A stretch of 6,009 bases of DNA from contig CAYYCX010000163.1 of the NCBI GenBank assembly GCA_964470455.1, forward strand, positions 1-6,009, read 5' to 3'. This DNA comes from JAWXBM01 sp964470455. Lineage in GTDB: Bacteria; Pseudomonadota; Gammaproteobacteria; Xanthomonadales; SZUA-36. Below are positions 1-6,009 of the stretch, in pieces (the first letter of the stretch is position 1; each line of letters begins with the position of its first letter). The notes under the pieces were generated by a model. That model had not been told where the DNA came from, did not search any database, and saw only the letters and a list, made by a program, of their open reading frames with translations. The position numbers and the translations under genes were made by a program.

Positions 1-1
1 T

Positions 2-238
2 CGGTACCACACCTACATCGGGCTTGGCATAGGAGGGGCGTCCATGTATGACGTCCCATTCTATTCAGTCGTCTTTCCGGTTATCCCGAAACCGTCGTTC
101 AAGCCCATCAAAACCGATATTTTTTGCCGATCAGCCGCAAATTTTTTGCTGTTCCGGCCAACAACTCCCGATTCGCCACATTTATGGCTGCATTCAGTGT
201 TTATGCGGCACATGCGCTGGCCACATGGTCTAAAATGA
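2..238 (+). CDS. Unassigned open frame entering from the left edge (doubtful)
   Basis: A + frame is open from base 2 to the TGA at 236-238, 78 codons without an internal stop. It could be the C-terminal end of an upstream gene. The first 18 codons have G or C in the third position in 14 cases, as in real genes of this window, but from about base 58 the third-position bias falls to near half, so coding character is lost. An alternative reading starts at ATG 44, which sits 5 nt after a strong AGGAGGGG (31-38) and would encode 64 residues. The peptide has no signal sequence, domain or motif that I recognise, and is rich in Pro, Phe and basic residues. It may equally be chance. The other two + frames stop at 32 and 51. 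Confidence 0.15.
   Translation, partial: RYHTYIGLGIGGASMYDVPFYSVVFPVIPKPSFKPIKTDIFCRSAANFLLFRPTTPDSPHLWLHSVFMRHMRWPHGLK
231..236 (+). promoter_or_regulatory. Possible -10 box for the peptidase gene
   Basis: TAAAAT matches the sigma-70 -10 consensus at five of six positions and lies 42 nt upstream of the peptidase start codon, so a transcript would begin near base 243 with a leader of about 36 nt. No good -35 box is seen at 16-18 nt spacing (the best is GGCACA or GCACAT near 207-213), and there is no extended TGn. This is the best candidate in the upstream region, but it is weak. Confidence 0.22.
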
Positions 239-278
239 CGGGCTGTTTTTCAGCTTTTTCCGCCACACCAGGAATGCC

Positions 279-3254
279 ATGACCCAGCCCTCAAACCTGC
301 CCTCGCTCTCGCTCCGGAACACCAAGCTGCTACTGCCTTTGCTGCTGGTGGGTGTGCTGCTGGTTTCAGCCTGCCAGCAGCCGGGTGGCAACCTGGAAAA
401 GCCGGTTACGCCGGCGCCGCAAGCTTCTGTTCAGGCGGAACTGCCGAGCGGTATAACGCTGGTTGAGGAGTACACGGGCGGCGACCAGGAACTTTCCGTC
501 CCTTATGCCAAGTACCGGCTGGACAATGGCCTCACGGTAATCCTTCACGAAGACCATTCCGACCCGATGGTGCACGTAGACGTGGCCTACCACGTGGGCT
601 CCAACCGCGAGGACCCGGGCCGCTCCGGATTTGCGCACTTCTTTGAACACATGATGTTCGAGGGCTCGGCCCATGTTCCCGAGGGTGCCCACAGCAAGAT
701 CATTGCCAATGCCGGTGGCAGCCTGAACGGCACCACCAATTCCGACCGTACCAATTACTACCAGACCATCCCGGTGAACCAGCTGGAAATCGCCCTGTGG
801 CTGGAGGCCGACCGCATGGGCTTCCTGCTCGAAGCCGTGGACCAGGAAAAATTCGAGGTGCAGCGCGAAACCGTGAAGAATGAACGTGGCCAGCGCATCG
901 ACAACGTGCCTTACGGGCGCGTCAGCGAAACCATGATGCGCAATCTCTACCCGCCGGAGCACCCCTACTCCTGGCCGGTGATCGGCTGGATGGAAGACCT
1001 GGATGCCGCCACGCTGGAAGACCTGGAACGGTTTTTCCTGCGCTGGTATGGCCCGAACAATGCCCAACTGGTGATTGGCGGCGATATCGACCGCCAGCGA
1101 ACGCTGGAGTGGATTGCCAAATACTTTGGCCCCATTCCCGGCGGCCCGCCGGTCGAGCCCCTGGTGAAGCAACCAGGCACACTGGACGCTGACCGTTACG
1201 TGACGCTGGAAGACAATGTGCACCTGCCGGCCATCGCCATGCTGTTTCCCACCGTGTATTACAACCACCCCGATGAAGCGCCGCTGGATGCGGCCGCGAA
1301 GGTACTCGGCGGTGGGCGCGCTTCCTTGCTCTACCAGCGGCTGGTGCAAAGCGGCCGCGCCGTGAGCGCCTATGTCAGCCACGCCTGCCGCGAACTGGCC
1401 TGCGAGATGGCGTTCATCGTGGTGCAAAACCCGGCTTCGGGAGAAACCCTGGCGGAGATGGAAGCGGCCATTCGCGAAACCCTGGAAGAATTCGCCGAAA
1501 CCGGCGTCAGCCAGGACGACCTGCAGAAGTTCAAGGCGCAGATGGAGTCCGGGCAGATATTCGGCATGCAGAGCGTGGCGGGCAAGGTTGGCGCGCTGGC
1601 GTTTTCTGAAATGTTCAATGGCGACCCGAAAACCGTCTATCTCGACCTGCAGCGTTATGCTGCTGTCACGCAGGATGATGTGACCCGCACCTTCCGGCAA
1701 TACCTGGTCGACCAGCCTGCAGTGATTGTGAGCGTGGTGCCGAACGGCAAGCTGGACCTCGCCGCCAATGAGCCCAACTACACGGCGCCGCCATTGCCTG
1801 GGCCGGAAGCCAGGGCCGCGATGGAGGCCGGGGAGGCCCCGTTGGAGTTGCGCGAAGTACAGGATGATTTTGATCGCGGCGTGCAACCCGAGCCCGGCAT
1901 CAACCCGGTGGTGCAACTGCCGCCCGCCTGGCGCGATGAACTGCCCAATGGCGTGCCGGTGCTGGGCGTACTCAATAATGAAACCCCCACCACTTCCCTG
2001 AACATCATCTTTGAAGTGGGCCAGCGCGATGAGCCGCCGGGCAAAGCCGGGCTGGCCGCGCTGATGTCCAGCCTGATGAACGAAGCCAGCACCGACAAAA
2101 CCGCCGCCGAATTCACCGAGGCGCTGGAACGGATCGGCGCCAGCGTGGGCGTGGGCACGGGTGATTACGAGACCACCGTTTCCACCAACACCCTGACCAA
2201 GTACCTCGACACCGCCATGGAACTGACCATGGAGCGCGTGCTGCGGCCGGCCTTCCTGCCGGAAGACTTCGACCGCATCAAGTCGCGCAACATGGAAGGC
2301 CTTGTGCAGGCCCGGAAATCCGGGCCCGCCCTGGCGTCGCGCGCCGTCGGCGTTGTGCTGCAGGCGCCGGACAGCCCCCTCTACTGGCCCAACAGTGGGC
2401 TGCCCGAGACCCTCTCGGCCCTCACGCTGGACGATGTGAAAACGTTTTACGCGGCCCACCTGCCTGTTCGCATCAAGGGCGTGCTGGTGAGCAGCAACCT
2501 TTCGCAGCAGGAAACCATGCGCGCGTTGGCCGCCCTGGGCGAGCTGCCGGTCTCAACCGCCGATCGTTCACCGCTACCGGAAGTTGCGGCGTTTGAACAG
2601 CAGGTTCTCTACCTGATCGACCGCCCGGATGCCGCGCAGAGCAGCGTGCGCATGGTTTATCCATCACTGCCGTATGACGCGCTCGGCGAATATTTCCTGG
2701 CCGGCCTGATGAATTTCAACCTGGGCGGAAATTTCGACAGCCGTATCAATCTCGAGCTGCGCGAGGAAAAGGGCTGGACTTACGGTTCCAGCACCGGCTT
2801 TGCCGGCGGCCCCGAGTTCGGCAACTTCCAGTTCTCCGCTGAAATCAACAAGGAAGCTACTGCTGAGGCCATTCGAGCAGTGCTGAGGCTGATGCGGCGA
2901 TATGCGTCTGAAGGCATGACCGAAGAAGAATACGAATACCTGCAAAGCGCCCTGGGACAGCGCGATGCGCTGCGCTACGAAACGCCGGGCGCCAAGCTGG
3001 GCCTGCTCGACCAGGTGCTGACCTACAAACTGCCGCTGGATTACCGCCAGCGGCAGCAGGGCATGCTGCGGGAAACCAGCCGTGAAACCCTGAACCGGGT
3101 GGCGGCGGAACAGCTGAAGCCGGACCAGGTGGCGATCATCGTGGCCGCGGATCTAGCCACCGTAAAACCCCAACTGGAACAACTGGGCATACCCATTCGA
3201 ATAATGGATGAAGACGGCTTCAGGGTCGTTTCAACCGAGGAACCAAAGCCATGA
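279..3254 (+). CDS. Tandem M16 family zinc metallopeptidase, lipoprotein
   Basis: This gene encodes a 991-residue insulinase/pitrilysin-like (M16) peptidase, expected to degrade peptides at the cell envelope. Residues 1-32 form a lipoprotein signal: Arg13 and Lys16, a leucine-rich core, then the lipobox V29-S30-A31-C32. Gln33 after the lipid cysteine suggests sorting to the outer membrane (Lol rule, inferred). The first catalytic half carries the inverted zinc motif HFFEH (His120, Glu123, His124); Glu202 in the KNER segment is the likely third ligand. HPYSWPVIG (228-236) and the PNNA segment after it are also family hallmarks. The second half starts near residue 553 and lacks HxxEH, but keeps the substrate-binding ELREEKGWTY element (Arg828, Tyr835). 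That is the usual active/inactive pair fused in one chain. AGGA at 270-273 lies 5 nt before the ATG and supports this start. The gene overlaps the next by four bases. The substrate is unknown; the family call is firm. Confidence 0.95.
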   Translation: MTQPSNLPSLSLRNTKLLLPLLLVGVLLVSACQQPGGNLEKPVTPAPQASVQAELPSGITLVEEYTGGDQELSVPYAKYRLDNGLTVILHEDHSDPMVHVDVAYHVGSNREDPGRSGFAHFFEHMMFEGSAHVPEGAHSKIIANAGGSLNGTTNSDRTNYYQTIPVNQLEIALWLEADRMGFLLEAVDQEKFEVQRETVKNERGQRIDNVPYGRVSETMMRNLYPPEHPYSWPVIGWMEDLDAATLEDLERFFLRWYGPNNAQLVIGGDIDRQRTLEWIAKYFGPIPGGPPVEPLVKQPGTLDADRYVTLEDNVHLPAIAMLFPTVYYNHPDEAPLDAAAKVLGGGRASLLYQRLVQSGRAVSAYVSHACRELACEMAFIVVQNPASGETLAEMEAAIRETLEEFAETGVSQDDLQKFKAQMESGQIFGMQSVAGKVGALAFSEMFNGDPKTVYLDLQRYAAVTQDDVTRTFRQYLVDQPAVIVSVVPNGKLDLAANEPNYTAPPLPGPEARAAMEAGEAPLELREVQDDFDRGVQPEPGINPVVQLPPAWRDELPNGVPVLGVLNNETPTTSLNIIFEVGQRDEPPGKAGLAALMSSLMNEASTDKTAAEFTEALERIGASVGVGTGDYETTVSTNTLTKYLDTAMELTMERVLRPAFLPEDFDRIKSRNMEGLVQARKSGPALASRAVGVVLQAPDSPLYWPNSGLPETLSALTLDDVKTFYAAHLPVRIKGVLVSSNLSQQETMRALAALGELPVSTADRSPLPEVAAFEQQVLYLIDRPDAAQSSVRMVYPSLPYDALGEYFLAGLMNFNLGGNFDSRINLELREEKGWTYGSSTGFAGGPEFGNFQFSAEINKEATAEAIRAVLRLMRRYASEGMTEEEYEYLQSALGQRDALRYETPGAKLGLLDQVLTYKLPLDYRQRQQGMLRETSRETLNRVAAEQLKPDQVAIIVAADLATVKPQLEQLGIPIRIMDEDGFRVVSTEEPKP
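3237..3242 (+). promoter_or_regulatory. Ribosome binding site of the acyl-CoA dehydrogenase gene
   Basis: GAGGAA lies 8 nt upstream of ATG 3251, inside the last codons of the peptidase gene. Together with the ATGA stop-start overlap it fixes the start of the dehydrogenase and suggests translational coupling between the two genes. Confidence 0.7.
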
Positions 3255-4417
3255 GCGCTTTCAAGCTTTCTGAAGACATCGAACTGCTGCGCGATACCGT
3301 GCGCCGCTTTGCTGCGCAGGAAATTGCGCCGCGCGCCGAAGCCATCGATCACAACAACGAGTTCCCGCAAGACTTGTGGCCGAAGTTCGGCGAACTCGGG
3401 TTGCTGGGCATGACCATTCCCGCCGAATACGGCGGTTCGGAAATGGGTTACCTCGCGCATCTCGTCGCGCTGGAGGAAATCTCCGTGGCCTCCGGTTCGG
3501 TGGGCCTGTCGTACGGCGCCTGCAGCAACCTGCTGATGGACAACCTCTACAAGAACGCCAACGAAGAACAGCGCCAGCGTTACCTGCCCGACCTCTGCGC
3601 CGGGCAGAAAGTGGGTGCGCTGGCCATGTCCGAAGCCGGCGCCGGCTCGGACGTGGTGGGTTCCATGGCCTGCCGCGCCGAGCCGAAGAACGGCAATCCC
3701 GCTGAAGGCTGGATCGCCAACGGCACCAAGATGTGGATCACCAACGGCCCCGAAGCCGACGTGCTGGTGGTGTACATGCGCACCGCTCCCAAGGAGGCGG
3801 GATCGCGTGGCATGACGGCCTTCATCATCGAAAAGGGCTTCAAGGGTTTCCGCACCGCGCAGAAACTCGACAAGCTGGGCATGCGCGGCTCCAACACCTG
3901 CGAACTGATTTTCGAGAACTGCCACATTCCGCCGGAAAACGTGCTGGGCCAGATGAACCAGGGCGTGAAAGTGCTGATGAGTGGCCTGAACACCGAGCGG
4001 CTGGTACTGAGTGGCGGGCCACTGGGCCTGATGCAGGCTGCCATGAACCTGGCCGTGCCTTACCTGAACGAGCGCAAGCAGTTCGACCGCCAGCTGGGCA
4101 GCTTTGGCCAGATGCAGGCCAAGATAGCCGACATGTTCGTGGCGCTGCAGTCATCGCGCGCTTTTGCCTACCGCATCGCGGAAGATTTCGACCGCGGCCT
4201 CAGTTCACGCATCGACCCGGCCGCCTGCCTGCTGCACGCTTCGCGCTCTGCCGTTGCGGTGGCGCTGGAAGCCATCCAGTGCCTGGGCGGCAACGGCTAC
4301 ATCAACGAGTACCCCACCGGGCGCATCCTGCGCGACGCCAAGCTGTACGAGATCGGCGCCGGCACGAATGAAATCCGCAAGATGCTGATCGGGCGGGAGT
4401 TGCTGGGGCAGGCCTGA
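3251..4417 (+). CDS. ivd: Isovaleryl-CoA dehydrogenase
   Basis: This 388-residue FAD enzyme oxidises isovaleryl-CoA to 3-methylcrotonyl-CoA and passes electrons to electron-transfer flavoprotein; it is the first dedicated oxidative step of leucine breakdown. It has the normal acyl-CoA dehydrogenase length and both family signatures: AMSEAGAGSDV (125-135) and QCLGGNGYINEYPTGR (343-358). The isovaleryl-specific call rests on the catalytic base. Glu249 lies in TERLVLSGGPLGLMQ (248-262), which matches the segment holding Glu254 of the human isovaleryl enzyme. The C-terminal YEIGAGTNE (366-374) lacks the Glu placement of medium-chain enzymes. The gene begins inside the peptidase stop codon (ATGA) and is the first of three leucine-pathway genes here; it is called liuA in Pseudomonas. 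A short Lys/Asn/Gly/Pro-rich stretch (146-150) after the first signature looks slightly longer than in the relatives I recall. A 2-methylbutyryl- or short-chain enzyme is much less likely. Confidence 0.95.
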   Translation: MSAFKLSEDIELLRDTVRRFAAQEIAPRAEAIDHNNEFPQDLWPKFGELGLLGMTIPAEYGGSEMGYLAHLVALEEISVASGSVGLSYGACSNLLMDNLYKNANEEQRQRYLPDLCAGQKVGALAMSEAGAGSDVVGSMACRAEPKNGNPAEGWIANGTKMWITNGPEADVLVVYMRTAPKEAGSRGMTAFIIEKGFKGFRTAQKLDKLGMRGSNTCELIFENCHIPPENVLGQMNQGVKVLMSGLNTERLVLSGGPLGLMQAAMNLAVPYLNERKQFDRQLGSFGQMQAKIADMFVALQSSRAFAYRIAEDFDRGLSSRIDPAACLLHASRSAVAVALEAIQCLGGNGYINEYPTGRILRDAKLYEIGAGTNEIRKMLIGRELLGQA

Positions 4418-4426
4418 GCCCAGGCC
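4411..4426 (+). repeat. Inverted repeat across the dehydrogenase stop codon
   Basis: GGCCTG, a 4-nt AGCC loop, then CAGGCC form a perfect 6-bp GC-rich stem that contains the TGA stop (4415-4417). It is followed by ACAAATTT, not a clean T run, so a classical intrinsic terminator is doubtful. It could slow ribosomes or 3' exonucleases at the end of the first two-gene block. Confidence 0.5.
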
Positions 4427-4433
4427 ACAAATT

Positions 4434-4473
4434 TGCCAATCGTTTGGCATTGTTCTGACAATGGATGATCCAT
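4434..4473. repeat. Three consecutive, partly overlapping inverted repeats
   Basis: Three perfect 6-bp palindromic pairs run head to tail: TGCCAA/TTGGCA (4434-4449, 4-nt spacer), CATTGT/ACAATG (4448-4463, 4-nt spacer) and ATGGAT/ATCCAT (4461-4473, 1-nt centre). Neighbouring units share two to three bases, so in RNA the adjacent stems could not both form fully, and in DNA they could serve as operator half-sites. No regulator can be named from the sequence. Confidence 0.5.
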
Positions 4474-4491
4474 GATTTGGCGCTAAGGTGT

Positions 4492-4500
4492 TGTTGTAAT
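4492..4500 (+). promoter_or_regulatory. Extended -10 promoter candidate before the thiolase gene
   Basis: TGTTGTAAT fits the extended -10 pattern TGn plus TATAAT with one mismatch. Transcription would start around 4507, about 55 nt before the thiolase start at 4563. No convincing -35 box is seen at the correct distance, which extended -10 promoters tolerate. If it is real, the thiolase and carboxylase genes can be transcribed independently of the peptidase and dehydrogenase. Confidence 0.35.
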
Positions 4501-4528
4501 CGGGCGAGCTTGCCCGCATGTTTTCATG
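4501..4528 (+). repeat. Hairpin pair in the thiolase leader
   Basis: CGGGC (4501-4505) pairs with GCCCG (4512-4516), extendable by a G-U pair to leave an AGCU loop. It is directly followed by CATG-TTTT-CATG (4517-4528). The first stem followed by a T run (4521-4524) resembles a weak terminator or attenuator, but four nucleotides including CATG lie between stem and T run, so I would not call it a terminator. It overlaps the transcript start predicted from the -10 candidate at 4495-4500. Confidence 0.35.
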
Positions 4529-4548
4529 ATTCTGTTTCAATCCAATGC

Positions 4549-4555
4549 AAGGAAG
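4549..4555 (+). promoter_or_regulatory. Ribosome binding site that sets the thiolase start
   Basis: AAGGAAG lies 7 nt upstream of ATG 4563. The earlier in-frame ATG at 4545 lies before this site, so the six extra residues it would add are unlikely to be translated. Confidence 0.75.
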
Positions 4556-4562
4556 TCAAGAC

Positions 4563-5741
4563 ATGTCAGAGATTGTAATTATCGGCGCCAAGCGCACGCC
4601 CATCGGTTCATTCCAGGGGCAGTTGTCAACGTGCAGTGCGACCGAGCTGGGAGCTGCGGCCATCAAAGCTGCGATTGAAGAAGCGGGCATCAGCGCCGCT
4701 GACGTAAGCGAAACCATCATGGGCTGCGTATTGCCTGCCGGACTCGGCCAGGCACCGGCGCGGCAAGCCGCCATTGGCGCCGGAATTCCGGTAGCCGCCG
4801 GCGCCACTACGGTCAACAAGGTTTGCGGATCCGGCATGAAAGCGGTGATGCTGGCGCACGACATGCTCAAGCTGGGCAACTCCGACGTGGTGGTTGCCGG
4901 TGGCATGGAGTCGATGAGCAACGCACCCTACCTGCTGCCCAAGGCGCGTGGCGGCATGCGCATGGGCCACGGCCAGGTGCTGGACCACATGTTTTATGAC
5001 GGCCTGCAAAGCCCGTTCGACGGCCAGATGATGGGCACTTTCGGTGAAATGTGCGCCGACAAGTTCGGCTTCAGCCGTGAGGACCAGGACGCATTCGCCA
5101 TCACCACGGTCGAGCGCGCGCAGAATGCCGTCGCCACCGGCAAGTTCGCCGCTGAAATCACCCCCGTCACCGTCAAGGGCCGCAAGGGCGATGTGGTGGT
5201 CGATCACGATGAAGAACCGGGCCGCTGCGACATCAGCAAGATTCCCGGCCTGCGCCCGGCGTTCAAGAAGGACGGCACGGTTACAGCCGCCAACTCCTCC
5301 AGTATTTCCGACGGCGCCGCGGCGCTGGTGCTCACCACCGCGGATGGGGCGGCAAAGTCCGGCAGCAAGGTGCTGGCGCGCGTCGTGGCTCATGCCACTC
5401 ATGCCCAGGAGCCGGAGTGGTTCACCACCGCACCCAGCAAGGCGATTGCCAATGTAGTGGCAAAGGCTGGTTGGGAGATTTCCGACGTAGATGCCTTTGA
5501 AATCAACGAAGCGTTCGCGGCCGTGGCGATGGGCGCGATCAAGGAACTCGGCCTGGATCCGGCCAGGGTCAATGTAAATGGCGGCGCCTGCGCGCTGGGG
5601 CACCCCATCGGCGCCACCGGCGCCCGCCTGCTGGTCACGCTGATTCACGTGCTGCAACAGAACGGCGGCAAGCGCGGCGTGGCCAGCCTGTGCCTTGGTG
5701 GCGGTGAAGCCGTTGCCGTGGCCATTGAACTGGCTGACTGA
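4563..5741 (+). CDS. Acetyl-CoA C-acetyltransferase (thiolase II type)
   Basis: This 392-residue enzyme interconverts acetoacetyl-CoA plus CoA and two acetyl-CoA. In this setting it probably works in the breakdown direction, finishing leucine catabolism after acetoacetate is activated. The length is standard for the family. The acyl-accepting Cys88 sits in NKVCGSGMKAV (85-95). NEAFA (315-319), His347 in GHPIGATGAR (346-355) and Cys377 in CLGGGEA (377-383) complete the active site. The start at 4563 is chosen for its Shine-Dalgarno sequence (4549-4555) and because MSEIVIIGAKRTPIG is the usual thiolase N-terminus; an in-frame ATG at 4545 is the longer alternative. The gene lies between the dehydrogenase and carboxylase genes, preceded by a 145-nt gap with a promoter candidate. 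A longer-chain 3-ketoacyl-CoA thiolase cannot be fully excluded, but sequence style and neighbours favour the acetoacetyl-CoA enzyme (atoB/phaA type). Confidence 0.93.
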   Translation: MSEIVIIGAKRTPIGSFQGQLSTCSATELGAAAIKAAIEEAGISAADVSETIMGCVLPAGLGQAPARQAAIGAGIPVAAGATTVNKVCGSGMKAVMLAHDMLKLGNSDVVVAGGMESMSNAPYLLPKARGGMRMGHGQVLDHMFYDGLQSPFDGQMMGTFGEMCADKFGFSREDQDAFAITTVERAQNAVATGKFAAEITPVTVKGRKGDVVVDHDEEPGRCDISKIPGLRPAFKKDGTVTAANSSSISDGAAALVLTTADGAAKSGSKVLARVVAHATHAQEPEWFTTAPSKAIANVVAKAGWEISDVDAFEINEAFAAVAMGAIKELGLDPARVNVNGGACALGHPIGATGARLLVTLIHVLQQNGGKRGVASLCLGGGEAVAVAIELAD

Positions 5742-5794
5742 TGCTGCTCCAACGCTGTCACAGGAATTAACTCACGCAGAGGCATACTCAAGAC
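5742..5794. other. Short gap between thiolase and carboxylase genes
   Basis: The gap is 53 nt with no terminator-like hairpin and no clear promoter, consistent with cotranscription of the two genes. The only ribosome-site candidate is AGAGG at 5778-5782, 12 nt before ATG 5795, which is a longer spacing than usual. Confidence 0.5.
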
Positions 5795-6009
5795 ATGGCC
5801 ATGATTGAATCCCAACTGGATGCCGGTTCACCCAGGTTTGCTGACAACAGCACCTACATGCGTGGGCTGGTGGCCGACCTGAAAGAGCAACTGGCCCTGT
5901 TTGAGCTCGGCGGGGGTGAAGCGGCGCGCGCCAGGCACCAGTCGCGCGGCAAGTTGCTGGCGCGTGAGCGCGTGGTGGCGCTGCTGGATCCCGGCAGTGA
6001 TTTCCTGGA
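5795..6009 (+). CDS. liuB: Methylcrotonyl-CoA carboxylase carboxyltransferase (beta) subunit, 5' part
   Basis: This is the N-terminal 71 residues of a gene that runs off the right edge. The protein transfers the carboxyl group from biotin on the alpha subunit to 3-methylcrotonyl-CoA, giving 3-methylglutaconyl-CoA, the step after isovaleryl-CoA dehydrogenase. The evidence is an N-terminus like known beta subunits (GSPRFADN at 11-18), then Arg47-His48, RGKLLARERV (51-60) and LLDPGS (63-68), the entry to the biotin-dependent carboxyltransferase domain. Propionyl-CoA and other acyl-CoA carboxylase beta subunits share the last motifs, but the N-terminal extension and the neighbours favour methylcrotonyl-CoA (also called mccB). 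ATG 5795 is chosen; ATG 5801 is two codons later and in frame. The carboxyltransferase active-site region lies outside the window. Confidence 0.88.
   Translation, partial: MAMIESQLDAGSPRFADNSTYMRGLVADLKEQLALFELGGGEAARARHQSRGKLLARERVVALLDPGSDFL

Larger units (their letters stand above)
1..278. other. Upstream region, mostly non-coding in appearance
   Basis: This stretch precedes the peptidase gene and contains no recognisable gene. Its composition differs from the rest of the window: it has several A/T runs (119-125, 139-147, 245-250, 255-259), while the genes downstream are strongly GC-biased at third codon positions. It holds an imperfect direct repeat with a 22-bp period (117-154), a TAAAAT box at 231-236, and an AGGAGGGG run at 31-38. 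I looked for a divergent minus-strand gene start, such as a MerR-type regulator often found beside leucine-degradation operons. The minus frames give only short, unrecognisable peptides before the window edge. The most likely reading is an intergenic promoter region, possibly including the 3' end of an upstream + gene. Confidence 0.5.

Noticed and set aside
1..278. Divergent MerR-type regulator gene, as often found beside liu operons
   Set aside because: No minus-strand frame in this region gives a helix-turn-helix or a plausible N-terminus; any regulator must lie outside the window.
366..2459. 697-residue open frame on the minus strand, opposite the peptidase gene
   Set aside because: It is a shadow of a GC-rich gene. 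The + frame has an unmistakable lipoprotein signal and M16 motifs, while the minus product is His/Gly/Gln-rich with no recognisable domain.
1935..2800. Loss of the zinc motif in the second peptidase half as a sign of decay
   Set aside because: An inactive second domain without HxxEH is normal for tandem M16 peptidases; the substrate-binding Arg828/Tyr835 element is intact.
3041..3925. 294-residue minus-strand open frame spanning the peptidase-dehydrogenase junction
   Set aside because: It is antisense to two well-identified genes, and its low-complexity His/Gly/Val composition is typical of antisense shadows.
4501..4524. Intrinsic terminator before the thiolase (CGGGC stem then TTTT)
   Set aside because: The stem is only 5-6 bp and four bases separate it from a run of just four T, so it is too weak to call a terminator; it is kept as a hairpin.
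4205..4540. 111-residue minus-strand frame beginning in the gap before the thiolase
   Set aside because: Its start is in the gap, but most of it is antisense to the dehydrogenase C-terminus, and it shows no family motif.
4626..5657. 343-residue minus-strand open frame opposite the thiolase
   Set aside because: The + strand carries all thiolase catalytic motifs; the minus frame has no independent support.

Overview
The window is a GC-rich, densely coding stretch on the + strand, typical of a proteobacterium. An outer-membrane-type lipoprotein signal, good Shine-Dalgarno sequences and a leucine-degradation (liu/ivd-mcc) gene order point to a Gram-negative, most likely gammaproteobacterial, heterotroph. 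The species cannot be named from this sequence. I see no RNA genes, insertion sequences, CRISPR arrays or attachment sites.

Layout: bases 1-278 are a less GC-rich upstream region. It has one + frame open from the window edge that I cannot assign, an imperfect 22-bp-period direct repeat, and a weak -10-like box. Bases 279-3254 encode a large tandem M16 zinc metallopeptidase with a lipoprotein signal. Its stop overlaps the start of isovaleryl-CoA dehydrogenase (3251-4417) in an ATGA junction. A 145-nt gap follows that is crowded with short perfect inverted repeats and holds an extended -10 promoter candidate. Then come an acetyl-CoA acetyltransferase (thiolase, best start 4563, end 5741) and, after 53 nt, the 5' end of the methylcrotonyl-CoA carboxylase carboxyltransferase (beta) subunit, cut by the window edge.

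How the genes work together: the three enzymes are steps of leucine catabolism. Isovaleryl-CoA dehydrogenase makes 3-methylcrotonyl-CoA, and the carboxylase converts it to 3-methylglutaconyl-CoA. The pathway ends in acetyl-CoA plus acetoacetate. After CoA activation of acetoacetate, the thiolase would split acetoacetyl-CoA into two acetyl-CoA. The missing steps (carboxylase alpha subunit, methylglutaconyl-CoA hydratase, HMG-CoA lyase) would be expected to the right of the window.

The peptidase has no obvious place in this pathway, yet its stop-start overlap with the dehydrogenase gene is the tightest coupling in the window. That coupling and the palindrome-rich gap before the thiolase are the two points most worth a second look. 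I do not see a clearly novel biological system here; most of the window is recognisable metabolism.
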